Origin: a virus
Strand: one strand, 5' to 3'
DNA: 47,054 nt
Virus record (IMG/VR): IMGVR_UViG_3300031227_000085
Coordinates: 1 to 47,054 of that record
Under the pieces are notes generated by a model. It made no database searches and was not told where the DNA came from. It worked only from the letters and a program-made list of their open reading frames with translations. Positions 16,885-24,219 of this stretch are shown here, piece by piece. Positions within the stretch are counted from its first letter, which is position 1. The number at the start of each line of letters is the position of its first letter. The translations under genes and the position numbers were made by a program.

Positions 16885-17075
16885 AGAAATACATAGTAGA
16901 AACCGAGATGAAAGTTATCAGGGTTGTTAGCGCTGTGAGTGAGGAGGAGGCGGAGAAGCTGTCCCACGTGTATATGGAGAAGTTAGCCAAGAGGTTAAGT
17001 GAGAGTGAGGATTTAATAAACTTCCGGGCGCCAAGGAAGTTTGGTTTATCGGCAACAGAGATTCCGGAGGTGTAA
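16881..17075 (+). CDS. Hypothetical small early protein
   Basis: The 64-residue product begins in ATG-over-stop overlap with the preceding gene (GTGA). It opens with a beta strand (KKYIVETEMKVIRVVSAVS) and continues with an amphipathic helix (EEEAEKLSHVYMEKLAKRL). The beta-alpha layout is like many small phage early proteins with unknown roles. A strong hairpin follows its stop. Confidence 0.6.
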   Translation: MKKYIVETEMKVIRVVSAVSEEEAEKLSHVYMEKLAKRLSESEDLINFRAPRKFGLSATEIPEV

Positions 17076-17130
17076 GCAAGGCGGGAGGTCGAGAGTGCGT
17101 CTTGCTTCTTTCGACCTCCCACTAAGCAAG
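17073..17130 (+). promoter_or_regulatory. Hairpin with flanking TAAGCAAG repeats (attenuator-like)
   Basis: GGGAGGTCGA (17083-17092) pairs with TCGACCTCCC (17111-17120), a perfect 10-bp stem. AAGCAAG before (17074-17080) and after (17124-17130) the stem can each pair with CTTGCTT in the loop (17101-17107). This gives alternative folds. TAAGCAAG also occurs just before ATG 16585. No U-tract follows. Confidence 0.55.
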
Positions 17131-17153
17131 ATTAGCAAGACAGAAAGGAAACT

Positions 17154-17363
17154 ATGATTACTAGAAAAGACAAATCAATTCCGAATCAAAAGCTAGAGGA
17201 GATGTTCTTGCGGGTAGCTGATAGGGAGCAGATTATCAAGTATTTTCGGATGGTGGACGCAAGCAAGAACGCACCGGCTACAACGATGGCGACCCGACTT
17301 GTGTTCAAGAGGTTTATGGGGTGGGCGGATGCTATGGAGCCAGCTTGGAAGGGGGCGAGGTAA
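17154..17363 (+). CDS. Hypothetical early protein
   Basis: The 69-residue protein has AAAGGAAACT upstream of the ATG. It is mostly helical and basic, with LEEMFLRVADREQIIKYFR in the first half. No known motif. It is contiguous with the next gene (the ATG follows the TAA directly), so the two are probably co-translated. Confidence 0.55.
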   Translation: MITRKDKSIPNQKLEEMFLRVADREQIIKYFRMVDASKNAPATTMATRLVFKRFMGWADAMEPAWKGAR

Positions 17364-17609
17364 ATGTCTAATAACACACCGATTGCGACTTACTGGAAGA
17401 CCAGAGAGCGCCCGAAAGACTTGAACGATGAGCCAATGTTAAGGATTGCTCAATACGAGGTTGGGGTAAAGGATACGGCGTACGGAGAGAAAATTTGGAT
17501 TGAGTTACTGGTATCAGTAGGAACTGAGAAAAGGAAGTTTTACAGTCACTTGGAGTTCCCGGTGGATTCACCATTCGCTAGGGACTTGAGAAAGTTTCTG
17601 AATGAATAA
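17364..17609 (+). CDS. Hypothetical early protein
   Basis: The 81-residue protein starts immediately after the previous stop, with GGGGGCGAGG upstream. It has beta-strand character in the middle (RIAQYEVGVKD, KIWIELLVSVG) and ends with FARDLRKFLNE. I do not recognise a family. It overlaps the next gene by 8 bases. Confidence 0.55.
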   Translation: MSNNTPIATYWKTRERPKDLNDEPMLRIAQYEVGVKDTAYGEKIWIELLVSVGTEKRKFYSHLEFPVDSPFARDLRKFLNE

Positions 17610-17862
17610 CTACATTAGGAACAAAAGATGCCAGCAAACCCTAGAGGCGACCATCGCCGCCGGTATAAGGATATTACTGCTGGCGGGGCTAGTATCGCTC
17701 TTTGCTGCATTAGCTGTCAAGTCAATAGATAAGCACATTGAGAACCAAGACCGGATGTTGTGTTTTAGTGCTAGAAAGTCTGGTAATGAGGAGTATCTTG
17801 AAAAGTGCCAGTGCTTCTACGAAACTGGGGATATTACTTGCTTACAAAGAGAATCGAAATGA
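17602..17862 (+). CDS. Small single-pass membrane protein with Cys-rich tail
   Basis: The protein has 86 residues. A membrane segment is clear at about residues 20-43 (AGIRILLLAGLVSLFAALAV). The C-terminal 40 residues hold four cysteines (LCFS, KCQCF, TCLQ) and, by the positive-inside rule with the basic N-terminus, should face outward. The role is unknown; a superinfection-exclusion or envelope-associated factor is possible. The end overlaps the homing endonuclease start (ATGA). Confidence 0.6.
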   Translation: MNNYIRNKRCQQTLEATIAAGIRILLLAGLVSLFAALAVKSIDKHIENQDRMLCFSARKSGNEEYLEKCQCFYETGDITCLQRESK

Positions 17863-18287
17863 CAATGCTAGGCAGAAAACATTCTGAAGAAACCAAGAAG
17901 AAGATGCGCAAAGCGAGAGCCAAACAAAATCCTCAGCCATTTACTGATTTGAAGCATACTGAGGCGTGGAAACAGAAAATGAGCAAGTTAAGAAAAGGGG
18001 TATATATTAAGCAAACCATTAAGATGGGAGCATTACACAACAGAATGAGGGCAAGGATTCCAAAGCCAAACCTGTGTCAGTGTTGTGGAAAACGACCACC
18101 TTGGGATTTAGCAAATATCAGTCAGGAATATACAGAGAACCTATCAGATTGGGAGTGGCTGTGTAGGGGTTGCCATATGAGGAAGGATAGGAGGATGGGC
18201 AATCTAAAGCATCGAGGAATCCACCCTAGAACCGAATTCAAGAAGGGACATATCCCTTGGAATAAGGGAAGAGAGGGAGGGGATTAA
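17859..18287 (+). CDS. NUMOD3/HNH-type homing endonuclease
   Basis: The 142-residue product starts at ATG 17859, overlapping the previous stop. A NUMOD3 DNA-binding motif (GRKHSEETKKKMRKARAK) lies at the N-terminus. The centre has CQCCGKRPPWDLANIS and LCRGCHMRKDRR, a zinc/HNH-like arrangement in which the canonical DH pair is degenerate. A second NUMOD3-like motif (FKKGHIPWNKG) ends the protein. Like the gene at 6186 it has no visible promoter of its own and appears translationally coupled. It abuts the next gene (TAA then ATG). Catalytic competence is uncertain because of the degenerate HNH core. Confidence 0.75.
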   Translation: MTMLGRKHSEETKKKMRKARAKQNPQPFTDLKHTEAWKQKMSKLRKGVYIKQTIKMGALHNRMRARIPKPNLCQCCGKRPPWDLANISQEYTENLSDWEWLCRGCHMRKDRRMGNLKHRGIHPRTEFKKGHIPWNKGREGGD

Positions 18288-18521
18288 ATGCCTACAAAAG
18301 AGCAATTAGATTTCCTGAAAATGTTGTTAAAAGATGTAGTAGACGGAGATATGTTCGCAAGGAAATGGGCTGGGAGTCTTATGCGTAGATACATAACCGT
18401 TGAAGAAGCGGAGTATTTTAGGTGGCTGATTGACAAACCAGACCCACCGACTTTGCGAAAACGGGCCTCAAACCTAAGGAGGTTTATCGGTAAATTGCTA
18501 ATAGAGGTGAAAGGATACTGA
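18288..18521 (+). CDS. Hypothetical early protein
   Basis: The 77-residue protein starts directly after the endonuclease stop; the GGGAGGGG ribosome binding site lies inside the endonuclease gene. It is predicted all-helical (KEQLDFLKMLLKDVVDGDMF, EEAEYFRWLIDK) and basic at the end. I do not recognise it. Confidence 0.55.
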   Translation: MPTKEQLDFLKMLLKDVVDGDMFARKWAGSLMRRYITVEEAEYFRWLIDKPDPPTLRKRASNLRRFIGKLLIEVKGY

Positions 18522-18522
18522 A

Positions 18523-18747
18523 ATGATTAAAGAAATTGAAACAAAAGGAGAAAACCGAAAGTTCAGAGTTCCGAGTAGTTCCGCTCCCGGCGTCAAGAGA
18601 ACCGTCCGGATGCTAAAGGCAACTAACGGGAGCTTTGTGTTTAAGTGCGACTGTCCGGGGTATTCTTATAGGCAGTACAAAGAGCCGTTATTCTCTTGTT
18701 CTCACATCAAGGCTATAAAGGAAATGTTATTAAGGGAAAAGACTTGA
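18523..18747 (+). CDS. SWIM zinc-finger protein
   Basis: The 74-residue protein carries a SWIM-type zinc motif C-x-C-x(n)-C-x-H: KCDCPGYSYRQY then FSCSHIKAIKEML (Cys46, Cys48, Cys62, His64 approximately). SWIM fingers bind DNA or proteins and occur beside recombination mediators. The next operon, starting 56 bases downstream, encodes the recombination cassette. The early promoter 2 -35 box overlaps its stop codon. Confidence 0.75.
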   Translation: MIKEIETKGENRKFRVPSSSAPGVKRTVRMLKATNGSFVFKCDCPGYSYRQYKEPLFSCSHIKAIKEMLLREKT

Positions 18748-18772
18748 CAAAATGAAAGTAATAAGCAATAAT
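18744..18772 (+). promoter_or_regulatory. Early promoter 2 (recombination cassette)
   Basis: TTGACA (18744-18749), 17-base spacer, AATAAT (18767-18772), with an alternative TATAAT just downstream (18772-18777). The upstream GGAAAAGACTTGACAA is shared with promoters 1 and 3. Confidence 0.7.
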
Positions 18773-18803
18773 ATAATCAGTAACCGGAAGGGGGTGAAAT
18801 AGA

Positions 18804-19511
18804 ATGCCTGACAAACCTAAACCGAAGGTCAAAGTTCAAAAGATAGACCCCAAGCTCTACCAAGATTTGAAGTTTTCCCTAAAAGAGTTGTATGGAGACA
18901 AGTGCGTAGAGCGAACCAAGAAGGCCGTAACCCGCAAGGGCTACGATACCATAGGCTACGGCTACCAGTTTGTAGCCAACCGACTGAACGAGGTTCTGCC
19001 GAAGTTCGGCCTGACTTGGCAGCCGCAAGGGGAGCCCAAAGTTGTTAGAGATTATCCCGCCAAGAGCGGGACGACTAATTTCGAGGCGGTTTGCGGACTG
19101 ACTATCCTGTTTCTTGATAAGGATAGAAACGTAGTTGATTCAAAATCTTGCTGTGGTGGACACCAATCACGAAACCACTCAGACGCCTTGAAGGGTGCGT
19201 TTACCAACGCATTTAAGAAGACGGCGGCGTTGTTCGGAGTCGGTGCGGACGCTTACGAGGGAACCATTGACGAGGATTACAAGCCAGTCGATGAGCCGAA
19301 CACCAAACCGGCAACGAGTTCCTACCTTCCGGAGCTAACTGACGAGGAGAGGAAGGGAATTGAGAAGGCGGTTACCGCCATCGGGAAAGCGGAAACTAAG
19401 GCGGAGTTGAAGCGGCTTGAAGAAGCTGTAGGAAACTTGGTTGGAACCAAGTCTGGTAAGCAAATTGCCTACCTGCGGAAGCTGATAGAGGTGCAGGTTA
19501 AGAAGATATGA
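18804..19511 (+). CDS. Rad52/22-family single-strand annealing protein
   Basis: The 235-residue protein matches Rad52-like phage annealing proteins: an N-terminal LKFSLKELYGDKCVERTKKA, the fold core YDTIGYGYQFVANRLNEVLP and FGLTWQ, a beta sheet (FEAVCGLTILFLDKD), and the conserved SDALKGAFTNAFKKTAALFG helix. The C-terminal 70 residues are a charged helical tail likely to contact SSB or the nuclease. It would anneal ssDNA during phage recombination. Start is supported by GGAAGGGGGTGAAAT upstream. It overlaps the exonuclease gene (ATGA), its expected partner. Confidence 0.85.
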   Translation: MPDKPKPKVKVQKIDPKLYQDLKFSLKELYGDKCVERTKKAVTRKGYDTIGYGYQFVANRLNEVLPKFGLTWQPQGEPKVVRDYPAKSGTTNFEAVCGLTILFLDKDRNVVDSKSCCGGHQSRNHSDALKGAFTNAFKKTAALFGVGADAYEGTIDEDYKPVDEPNTKPATSSYLPELTDEERKGIEKAVTAIGKAETKAELKRLEEAVGNLVGTKSGKQIAYLRKLIEVQVKKI

Positions 19512-20179
19512 ACCTACCGAAGTATCTAGGAATAACATCATTGAGACTTTATACCGAATGTCCTAGATGCTTCTGGTTGAGCAAGGTGGCGGGGTTAGAG
19601 GATAAGCCTAGCCCCGCCTTTGCTCTAGGTAGCGAGGTTCATTTCGGGATAGCGGAGTACCACAAGGGTAGAGAGGGGACACCAAAGATAAGTCCCGAAG
19701 CGGGGAAATTGGTTACTACCTATATGGGAAATGTAGGCCAGAGTGAGATAGAAGAGACCGAGATGTGGTTCGAGATTCCGCTATGTAACATAATCACAAA
19801 CGAATGCTTACCATTTGGGTTACACGGAAGTATAGACGGAGTGAATAGAAAGACGGGTTGGATTTACGAGCACAAGACGTCTAAGCGCCACTGGCGAATG
19901 GAGGATGTAGAAAGCGACATACAGGCCACCGCCTACGCTTATGCCTACTATATGAGGTACGGGGAGCTTCCGGTAGGGATTATGTTTCAAATCGTTAGAA
20001 AGGGGCTAAAGAAGCCCAAAGTAGAAAAGTTACCAACCTACCGAACCGAGGCTGATTTAGTTAGGTTATGGAATTGGGCTGGGAAACTCTACAAGAAAAT
20101 GGAGGCCGGAGAATTCGAACCCAAGCAAACGAGGTTCGGTTATCATCATTATTTGTGTCCGTATTACACGGGGAGGTGA
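19508..20179 (+). CDS. PD-(D/E)XK exonuclease, RecB/Cas4-like
   Basis: The 223-residue protein has the RecB-family motifs: LGSEVHFGIAEYHKG (GxxxH), GLHGSIDGVNRKTG (Asp), IYEHKTSK (E-x-K) and QATAYAYAY (Q...Y). Cysteines in YTECPRCFW near the N-terminus and LCPYYTGR near the C-terminus recall the iron-sulfur ligands of Cas4/AddB enzymes, although only three are in the usual positions. Paired with the Rad52-like protein and SSB it probably resects DNA ends for annealing. It overlaps the annealing gene by 4 bases. Confidence 0.85.
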   Translation: MNLPKYLGITSLRLYTECPRCFWLSKVAGLEDKPSPAFALGSEVHFGIAEYHKGREGTPKISPEAGKLVTTYMGNVGQSEIEETEMWFEIPLCNIITNECLPFGLHGSIDGVNRKTGWIYEHKTSKRHWRMEDVESDIQATAYAYAYYMRYGELPVGIMFQIVRKGLKKPKVEKLPTYRTEADLVRLWNWAGKLYKKMEAGEFEPKQTRFGYHHYLCPYYTGR

Positions 20180-20184
20180 TTTAA

Positions 20185-20670
20185 TTGAGAAGTCTTAATC
20201 AGGTTCAGCTAATCGGAAATCTAACAAGAGACCCAGAGGTAAAGTATATACCTAGCGGCGACCCTGTGGCTAATTTCAGCATCGCCACCAACAGAGAATG
20301 GACAGATAGTAACGGAGAGAAGCAAGAGGCTGCCGACTTCCACAATGTTGTAGCTTGGAGGAAGCTGGCCGAGGTCTGTGGGCAGTATCTAAAGAAGGGA
20401 AACAAGGTTTATATCTCTGGTAGACTACAAACAAGAAGTTGGGAAAAGGACGGGGTCAAAAGGTACGCTACAGAGGTGGTTTGTAAAGATGTAATCTTTC
20501 TAACCCCGAAGGGAGCGCAAGAGGTCTCGAAGCCGGACGGAGAGAGCACCGCCGGCCCCGTGAAAGGGGAAAGCCAGACCGGAGGCAACGAGCCGGACGG
20601 TAGCGAGGACGTAGACCCAAACGAGGTACCTAGCGACCTAAGTGCGGCTAATAAGGATATGCCATTCTAA
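20185..20670 (+). CDS. ssb: Single-stranded DNA-binding protein (TTG start)
   Basis: The 161-residue protein is a clear SSB. The OB fold opens RSLNQVQLIGNLTRDPEVKY, continues with SIATNREW and ends with VYISGRLQTRSWEKDG, followed by a low-complexity Gly/Asp tail ending DMPF, close to the acidic DDIPF tip used to recruit partners. The start is TTG at 20185, chosen because GGGGAGGTGAT lies 6-7 bases upstream and SSBs begin at this residue. It completes the annealing protein-exonuclease-SSB cassette. Confidence 0.95.
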   Translation: MRSLNQVQLIGNLTRDPEVKYIPSGDPVANFSIATNREWTDSNGEKQEAADFHNVVAWRKLAEVCGQYLKKGNKVYISGRLQTRSWEKDGVKRYATEVVCKDVIFLTPKGAQEVSKPDGESTAGPVKGESQTGGNEPDGSEDVDPNEVPSDLSAANKDMPF

Positions 20671-20672
20671 TT

Positions 20673-21239
20673 ATGTTCTTAATTACGGGCCACTGTAGAA
20701 GTGGCACCGGATACACATCTAAATTATTCAGGGATTTAGGTTACGATGTACCGCACGAGGTGGTTGGGGAGGACGGCTGCGTATCGTGGAAGCACTTGCC
20801 GAATTGGGATAAATTCACTACCGTTATTCACCAAGTTCGGCATCCGTTGAAGGTGATAGGCTCAACACAGGCGATAGCGCTAGAGGCGTTCGAAGAGATG
20901 TTTGGGTATGTGGGTAGGCCGGACTCGGAAGACCGCCTTGTGTGGGCGATGTGGACTTGGCTGAAATGGTGTAAATGGGCAGACCGTGTGTCAGACGAGA
21001 GGTTCAGGATTGAGAATTTCGATAGCGTGTATCCGGCAGTGTTTTCGAGGTTAGGACTACCACTACCAAGCGGGCTTCCGGACACCCCGAAGGACACCAA
21101 TACCAGAAAGGGGTTACACAGTTGGCGGGAGTTTACTTGGCGGAACTTACTAGATGCGAATGCGGAGCTAGCCGCTGACATCTACGAGTTAGCGACTGGT
21201 TACGGGTATCCGCCGGAATCGTTTTCGCTAGGAGGATAA
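20673..21239 (+). CDS. Sulfotransferase-like P-loop protein
   Basis: The 188-residue protein begins with TGHCRSGTGYTSKLFRDLGY, the 5'-phosphosulfate binding loop of sulfotransferases (residues 5-15), followed by VIHQVRHPLKVIGS, the RHP motif that binds the 3'-phosphate of PAPS. These two motifs together point to the sulfotransferase family rather than a nucleotide kinase. Substrate is unknown; a host surface glycan or a small molecule is possible. It lies between ssb and a small hypothetical gene, 2 bases after the ssb stop, with no obvious functional link. Confidence 0.75.
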   Translation: MFLITGHCRSGTGYTSKLFRDLGYDVPHEVVGEDGCVSWKHLPNWDKFTTVIHQVRHPLKVIGSTQAIALEAFEEMFGYVGRPDSEDRLVWAMWTWLKWCKWADRVSDERFRIENFDSVYPAVFSRLGLPLPSGLPDTPKDTNTRKGLHSWREFTWRNLLDANAELAADIYELATGYGYPPESFSLGG

Positions 21240-21497
21240 ATGAACTACGAGATTCAGCTAACAAACGGGTCGTGGATTATAACAGAGAAGGTAGACTTCT
21301 CTCCGGAGAATCTTAGTAGAAACTTGAACGCCCGTTCACATTGGGGGAAGTATATTTTAGTTGAGGATACAGACGGGGTTACACACCTGATTAACACGCA
21401 CCGAATCGAGCAGGTGGTGGAAGGTAGAAAGCCCTTGAAACTCGTGCCACCTAACGACCCTCCGGGAACGCCTGTACGCAGAGGGGGGCTACTTTGA
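21240..21497 (+). CDS. Hypothetical protein
   Basis: The 85-residue protein starts directly after the sulfotransferase-like gene; GGAGGA lies upstream. It is beta-rich (NYEIQLTNGSWIITEKVDFS, KYILVEDTDGVTHLINTHRI) and ends in a Pro/Gly/Arg tail. No family recognised. Confidence 0.5.
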   Translation: MNYEIQLTNGSWIITEKVDFSPENLSRNLNARSHWGKYILVEDTDGVTHLINTHRIEQVVEGRKPLKLVPPNDPPGTPVRRGGLL

Positions 21498-21509
21498 CGG
21501 GGAAAAGAC

Positions 21510-21538
21510 TTGACAAAAGGAAAGCAATCAGGGATAAT
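21510..21538 (+). promoter_or_regulatory. Early promoter 3 (replication genes) with leader hairpin
   Basis: TTGACA (21510-21515), 17-base spacer, GATAAT (21533-21538), with the shared upstream GGAAAAGACTTGACAA. The leader contains TGAGGGG and CCCCTCA (21543-21570 area) that can form a hairpin enclosing the only Shine-Dalgarno-like sequence, so initiator translation may be limited. Confidence 0.7.
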
Positions 21539-21578
21539 AGGAATGAGGGGTGAGGTAGGCGCCCCTCAATAGATAACT

Positions 21579-22367
21579 ATGGAAAGCATACCACAGAAGT
21601 TCAAAATCCTGGACGAATCTAACGACAGGCGATACTTCACGATTGTTCCCAATATAATAGCCAACGGCTCCACCGCCTACGAGCAGGCTCTTTACCTTCA
21701 AATGAAGCGCAAAGCGGGCGAGGCGGGGACTTGTTATGCCTCTAGGGAGACCTTGGCAGAGGCAATGGGGGTAGGAACCGGAACCGTAAGCAGGACTATA
21801 GACAAGCTATTAAAGCGTGGTTGGATTAAATATGTGGGAAAGCGCCACGGCAAGACGAGGCCCACAAACGAATATCGGGTCGTGGATATTTGGAGGGAGA
21901 ATGTAGAGAGCTACAAAGATCCGTCCACAGTGGACGAATCTACCCCAACTAATAAAGATGCGTCCAGGGGGGACGATAGATCCGTCCCCCAGAGCACACT
22001 AAGAAGAACCCCTAAAAGAAGAACCAATAATAAAATATATAGTCGTATCTTTGAGGTTTGGAACTCCCAGAAGATAATTCAACATCGTTCATTAACAGAC
22101 AAGATGAAAAGAAAGATAAACGGACTGATTAAAGACAAGTACACGGAGGGAGAAATCATCCACTCTATCGAAAACTACGGTGAGATTGTAAACGGGAAGG
22201 GATACTACTTTAAGTACAAATGGACTCTGCCGGACTTCCTACAGAGGGGATTTGAGAAGTTCCTTGATTTGGAGACGGCCAAAGCAAACTTTTCAGGTTT
22301 TAATGGAGAGTATAAAAGCGGCAATAAGCCGAGCGAGGGAAAATATGCCAAATTCAATGTCCTCTGA
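21579..22367 (+). CDS. Replication initiator/DnaD-like protein with winged helix
   Basis: The 262-residue protein has an N-terminal winged helix-turn-helix (residues about 30-100): TAYEQALYLQMKRKAGEAG, then SRETLAEAMGVGTGTVSRTI with DKLLKRGWIKYVG. A polar linker (about 115-145) follows and its DNA carries repeated AGATsCGTCC elements. The C-terminal part (about 150-235) resembles the DnaD/DnaB-like region that hands over to helicase loaders. Organisation recalls lambda O: origin repeats within the initiator gene. It overlaps the loader gene by 23 bases. The ATG has no good ribosome binding site; the upstream hairpin may matter. Confidence 0.75.
   Translation: MESIPQKFKILDESNDRRYFTIVPNIIANGSTAYEQALYLQMKRKAGEAGTCYASRETLAEAMGVGTGTVSRTIDKLLKRGWIKYVGKRHGKTRPTNEYRVVDIWRENVESYKDPSTVDESTPTNKDASRGDDRSVPQSTLRRTPKRRTNNKIYSRIFEVWNSQKIIQHRSLTDKMKRKINGLIKDKYTEGEIIHSIENYGEIVNGKGYYFKYKWTLPDFLQRGFEKFLDLETAKANFSGFNGEYKSGNKPSEGKYAKFNVL
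21917..21987 (+). other. Candidate replication origin iterons inside the initiator gene
   Basis: Three copies of AGATsCGTCC start at 21917, 21956 and 21978. The first two are followed by GGACG so that each forms an inverted repeat CGTCC-N5-GGACG or similar. They encode the unstructured linker of the initiator. No AT-rich unwinding region is obvious right beside them, though the segment 22020-22050 is AT-rich (AATAATAAAATATATAG). Confidence 0.5.
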
Positions 22368-22863
22368 AAACAGGTTCCCGTCCACCGAACCTTTGAGAGA
22401 TTGGGCGGTCAGGGTGGAGATTCCAAAAGTATTTAGGGATGTAGGGGGTCTTGTGGAATGGGAGGACAAGCTGTTGCTCGGCCCCGCCGGTTGTGGCAAG
22501 AGCTACAGGGCAGCGCAGATGCTCTTGTCTAGGTACGGCAAGCGGGGGACGGCGGTCTGGGTTAATGTTCCTAGGATGCTTTTCAACCTCCGGCGGAACT
22601 TTGAAAATGAGGTAGTAGATAGAATTCTGCGAAAAGATTATGTGGTGCTGGACGATTTGGGGGCGGAGCATACAACGGATTGGGTAACTGAGTGTGTATA
22701 TATCATCGTCAATAATATCTGGGAGAACCAAAAGCACTTGATAGTCACGAGCAACTTGGATGTGTCAGGAATCGGGGATAGGTTCGGGGACAGGTTATCA
22801 AGCCGGATTCTTGATATTTGCGAGCCGGAGGGAATGGGTAAGGTGGATAGGAGGCTAAATTGA
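22345..22863 (+). CDS. DnaC-like helicase loader ATPase
   Basis: The 172-residue AAA+ protein has Walker A GPAGCGKS (residues 46-53), Walker B VLDDLGAE (101-108) and sensor I IVTSNLD (133-139), and a C-terminal arginine-rich end (SSRILDI, RRLN). The compact size matches phage and plasmid DnaC-like loaders. I start at ATG 22345 because GAGGGA lies 7 bases upstream and the longer frame runs deep into the initiator gene. It presumably loads the host replicative helicase at the origin, consistent with the lack of a phage polymerase. Confidence 0.85.
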   Translation: MPNSMSSENRFPSTEPLRDWAVRVEIPKVFRDVGGLVEWEDKLLLGPAGCGKSYRAAQMLLSRYGKRGTAVWVNVPRMLFNLRRNFENEVVDRILRKDYVVLDDLGAEHTTDWVTECVYIIVNNIWENQKHLIVTSNLDVSGIGDRFGDRLSSRILDICEPEGMGKVDRRLN

Positions 22864-23141
22864 ACGCTGCGTTCAGAAAAGATAATGATTGGGAAAAAGA
22901 GTGGGATGGGGTCTTTTCCAGCAGATTGAAAGATATTATTTGGACTTGTGGAAAGGATAGTGGGACATACAATGATTCCGCTAAGGATTTTATAAGGGCA
23001 ATGCTGTGGCGGAAGGACATAGAGCTAAGAAATATGAAGTCTAGGCTGAAAGAGGTCAAGAATTTGGAGAAAGAAGTCGATAGGTTTGCTACGAGGCTGC
23101 GATGTTGGAGGGATTTAAGGTTAGGAGTAAAGGATGACTAA
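22860..23141 (+). CDS. Hypothetical protein after the helicase loader
   Basis: The 93-residue protein overlaps the loader stop (TTGAACG region; start at ATTGA overlap, TTG at 22860). It is highly charged and helical, with a likely coiled coil in the second half (NMKSRLKEVKNLEKEVDRF). No family recognised. GGTGGATAGGAGG lies upstream of the TTG start. Confidence 0.5.
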   Translation: MNAAFRKDNDWEKEWDGVFSSRLKDIIWTCGKDSGTYNDSAKDFIRAMLWRKDIELRNMKSRLKEVKNLEKEVDRFATRLRCWRDLRLGVKDD

Positions 23142-23403
23142 CGAAACCAAAGCCAAGATAATCGAAGGGCTTAGTGAGTATTCTGGGGCATTCGGTAAAA
23201 GCTATGTGGTGAGCATAACTGGTCCCAGCAAAGATTTTGTCCCAATGGAACTAATCACCAACCCAGAGTGGGCTAAGGGGGTATGGGGGGGTGAGTTTCC
23301 CAGCTTTATAATTTGTACCTCGGCGTTAGTGGTACTCCATCTCAAAGGCAAGGATGATGAGGTATGGGATAGGTTAAAGGAGAGATGGGAAGAGGTAAGA
23401 TGA
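23134..23403 (+). CDS. Hypothetical protein
   Basis: The 89-residue protein has AGGAGTAAAGG upstream and overlaps the previous gene. It mixes a beta core (SYVVSITGPSKDFVPMELI, SFIICTSALVVLHLKG) with a C-terminal helix (DEVWDRLKERWEEV). I do not recognise it. Confidence 0.5.
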   Translation: MTNETKAKIIEGLSEYSGAFGKSYVVSITGPSKDFVPMELITNPEWAKGVWGGEFPSFIICTSALVVLHLKGKDDEVWDRLKERWEEVR

Positions 23404-23699
23404 GTAAGCCAGAGGTGAAAACTATCAAAGTTGTGAAATTGAAACCAGCCACCGTAGCAACCGTAGCCCAATGGGAGGGGATGACCGAGGACGGGTTGCC
23501 AATATACGCCCGCTACGAGGACGGGTTCCTGTCAGTAAGTCTAGGGAAGTCCGGTAAGAATATATTTAGTGCGGTTATAGACGGTAAAGAGATATACGGA
23601 AAGCAGATTGGCGACAAGGGCAGCTGCCGCCTTTCCTATCAGGAACTAAAGGAGAATACTGAGCACTTAGTGGGGTGGCCGGAAAATGACCAATTATGA
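23400..23699 (+). CDS. Hypothetical protein
   Basis: I start at ATG 23400 (overlap ATGA with the previous gene) rather than five codons upstream. The 99 residues are beta-rich (EVKTIKVVKLKPATVATVAQ, GFLSVSLGKSGKNIFSAVID). No family recognised. It overlaps the next gene by ATGA. Confidence 0.5.
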   Translation: MSKPEVKTIKVVKLKPATVATVAQWEGMTEDGLPIYARYEDGFLSVSLGKSGKNIFSAVIDGKEIYGKQIGDKGSCRLSYQELKENTEHLVGWPENDQL

Positions 23700-24007
23700 C
23701 CAAAGCTGAAAAGCTAAATAAAATAATTGAGATTGCGGAGGAGGGGGGATGGGTTCCTAAAGTCCAGTGGAAGTGGAGTCCAGAGATTTACCAATCTGCG
23801 ATTTTCTTCTCTCACGACTTCCTAAAGGCTTATTTTGGTGAGGAGGATGTGGGTACAACTAGCGGTGAGATAGTTACTGAGGGGGTGGAAGATTTGGCTG
23901 AGGAGTTGGGTTTGGGCAACATTAGTGTTGAGGGGCGCTGGCAATACCACGCCCGAAACCTTGTCTTGAGTGAGGATAGGATTGAATATCTATGGGAGAA
24001 CAGATGA
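23696..24007 (+). CDS. Hypothetical protein
   Basis: The 103-residue protein opens with a helix (KAEKLNKIIEIAEEGGW) and is acidic. The layout (short helix, Trp-rich beta segment WVPKVQWKW, then LLSEDRIEYLWEN-like end) recalls small phage proteins of unknown role. ATGA overlaps exist at both ends. Confidence 0.5.
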   Translation: MTKAEKLNKIIEIAEEGGWVPKVQWKWSPEIYQSAIFFSHDFLKAYFGEEDVGTTSGEIVTEGVEDLAEELGLGNISVEGRWQYHARNLVLSEDRIEYLWENR

Positions 24008-24219
24008 CTATTAGAGAGGAGCTAATAAGGAAAATTGGGGACATTATCGAAATCGAATCTATCACCGACCAGCACGCCAAGGGACACCGTGTGATAAATG
24101 CTGATATGGTAGCGGAGGAAATAGTTTGGCTTCTCGAATCCGAGAGAGTTGGTAGAAGAATATGTAGGGGAATACGGGAGCGGTTTAGTAGGCTTATGTG
24201 CCGATTGGGGTTTTACTGA
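24004..24219 (+). CDS. Hypothetical protein
   Basis: I choose ATG 24004, which overlaps the previous stop. The 71-residue product is helical with ELIRKIGDIIEIESITDQHA and a basic end (RICRGIRERFSRLMCRLGFY). No family recognised. Confidence 0.45.
   Translation: MTIREELIRKIGDIIEIESITDQHAKGHRVINADMVAEEIVWLLESERVGRRICRGIRERFSRLMCRLGFY

Noticed and set aside
22252-22344. Longer N-terminus for the helicase loader
   Set aside because: It lies wholly within the initiator gene in another frame; ATG 22345 has its own ribosome binding site.
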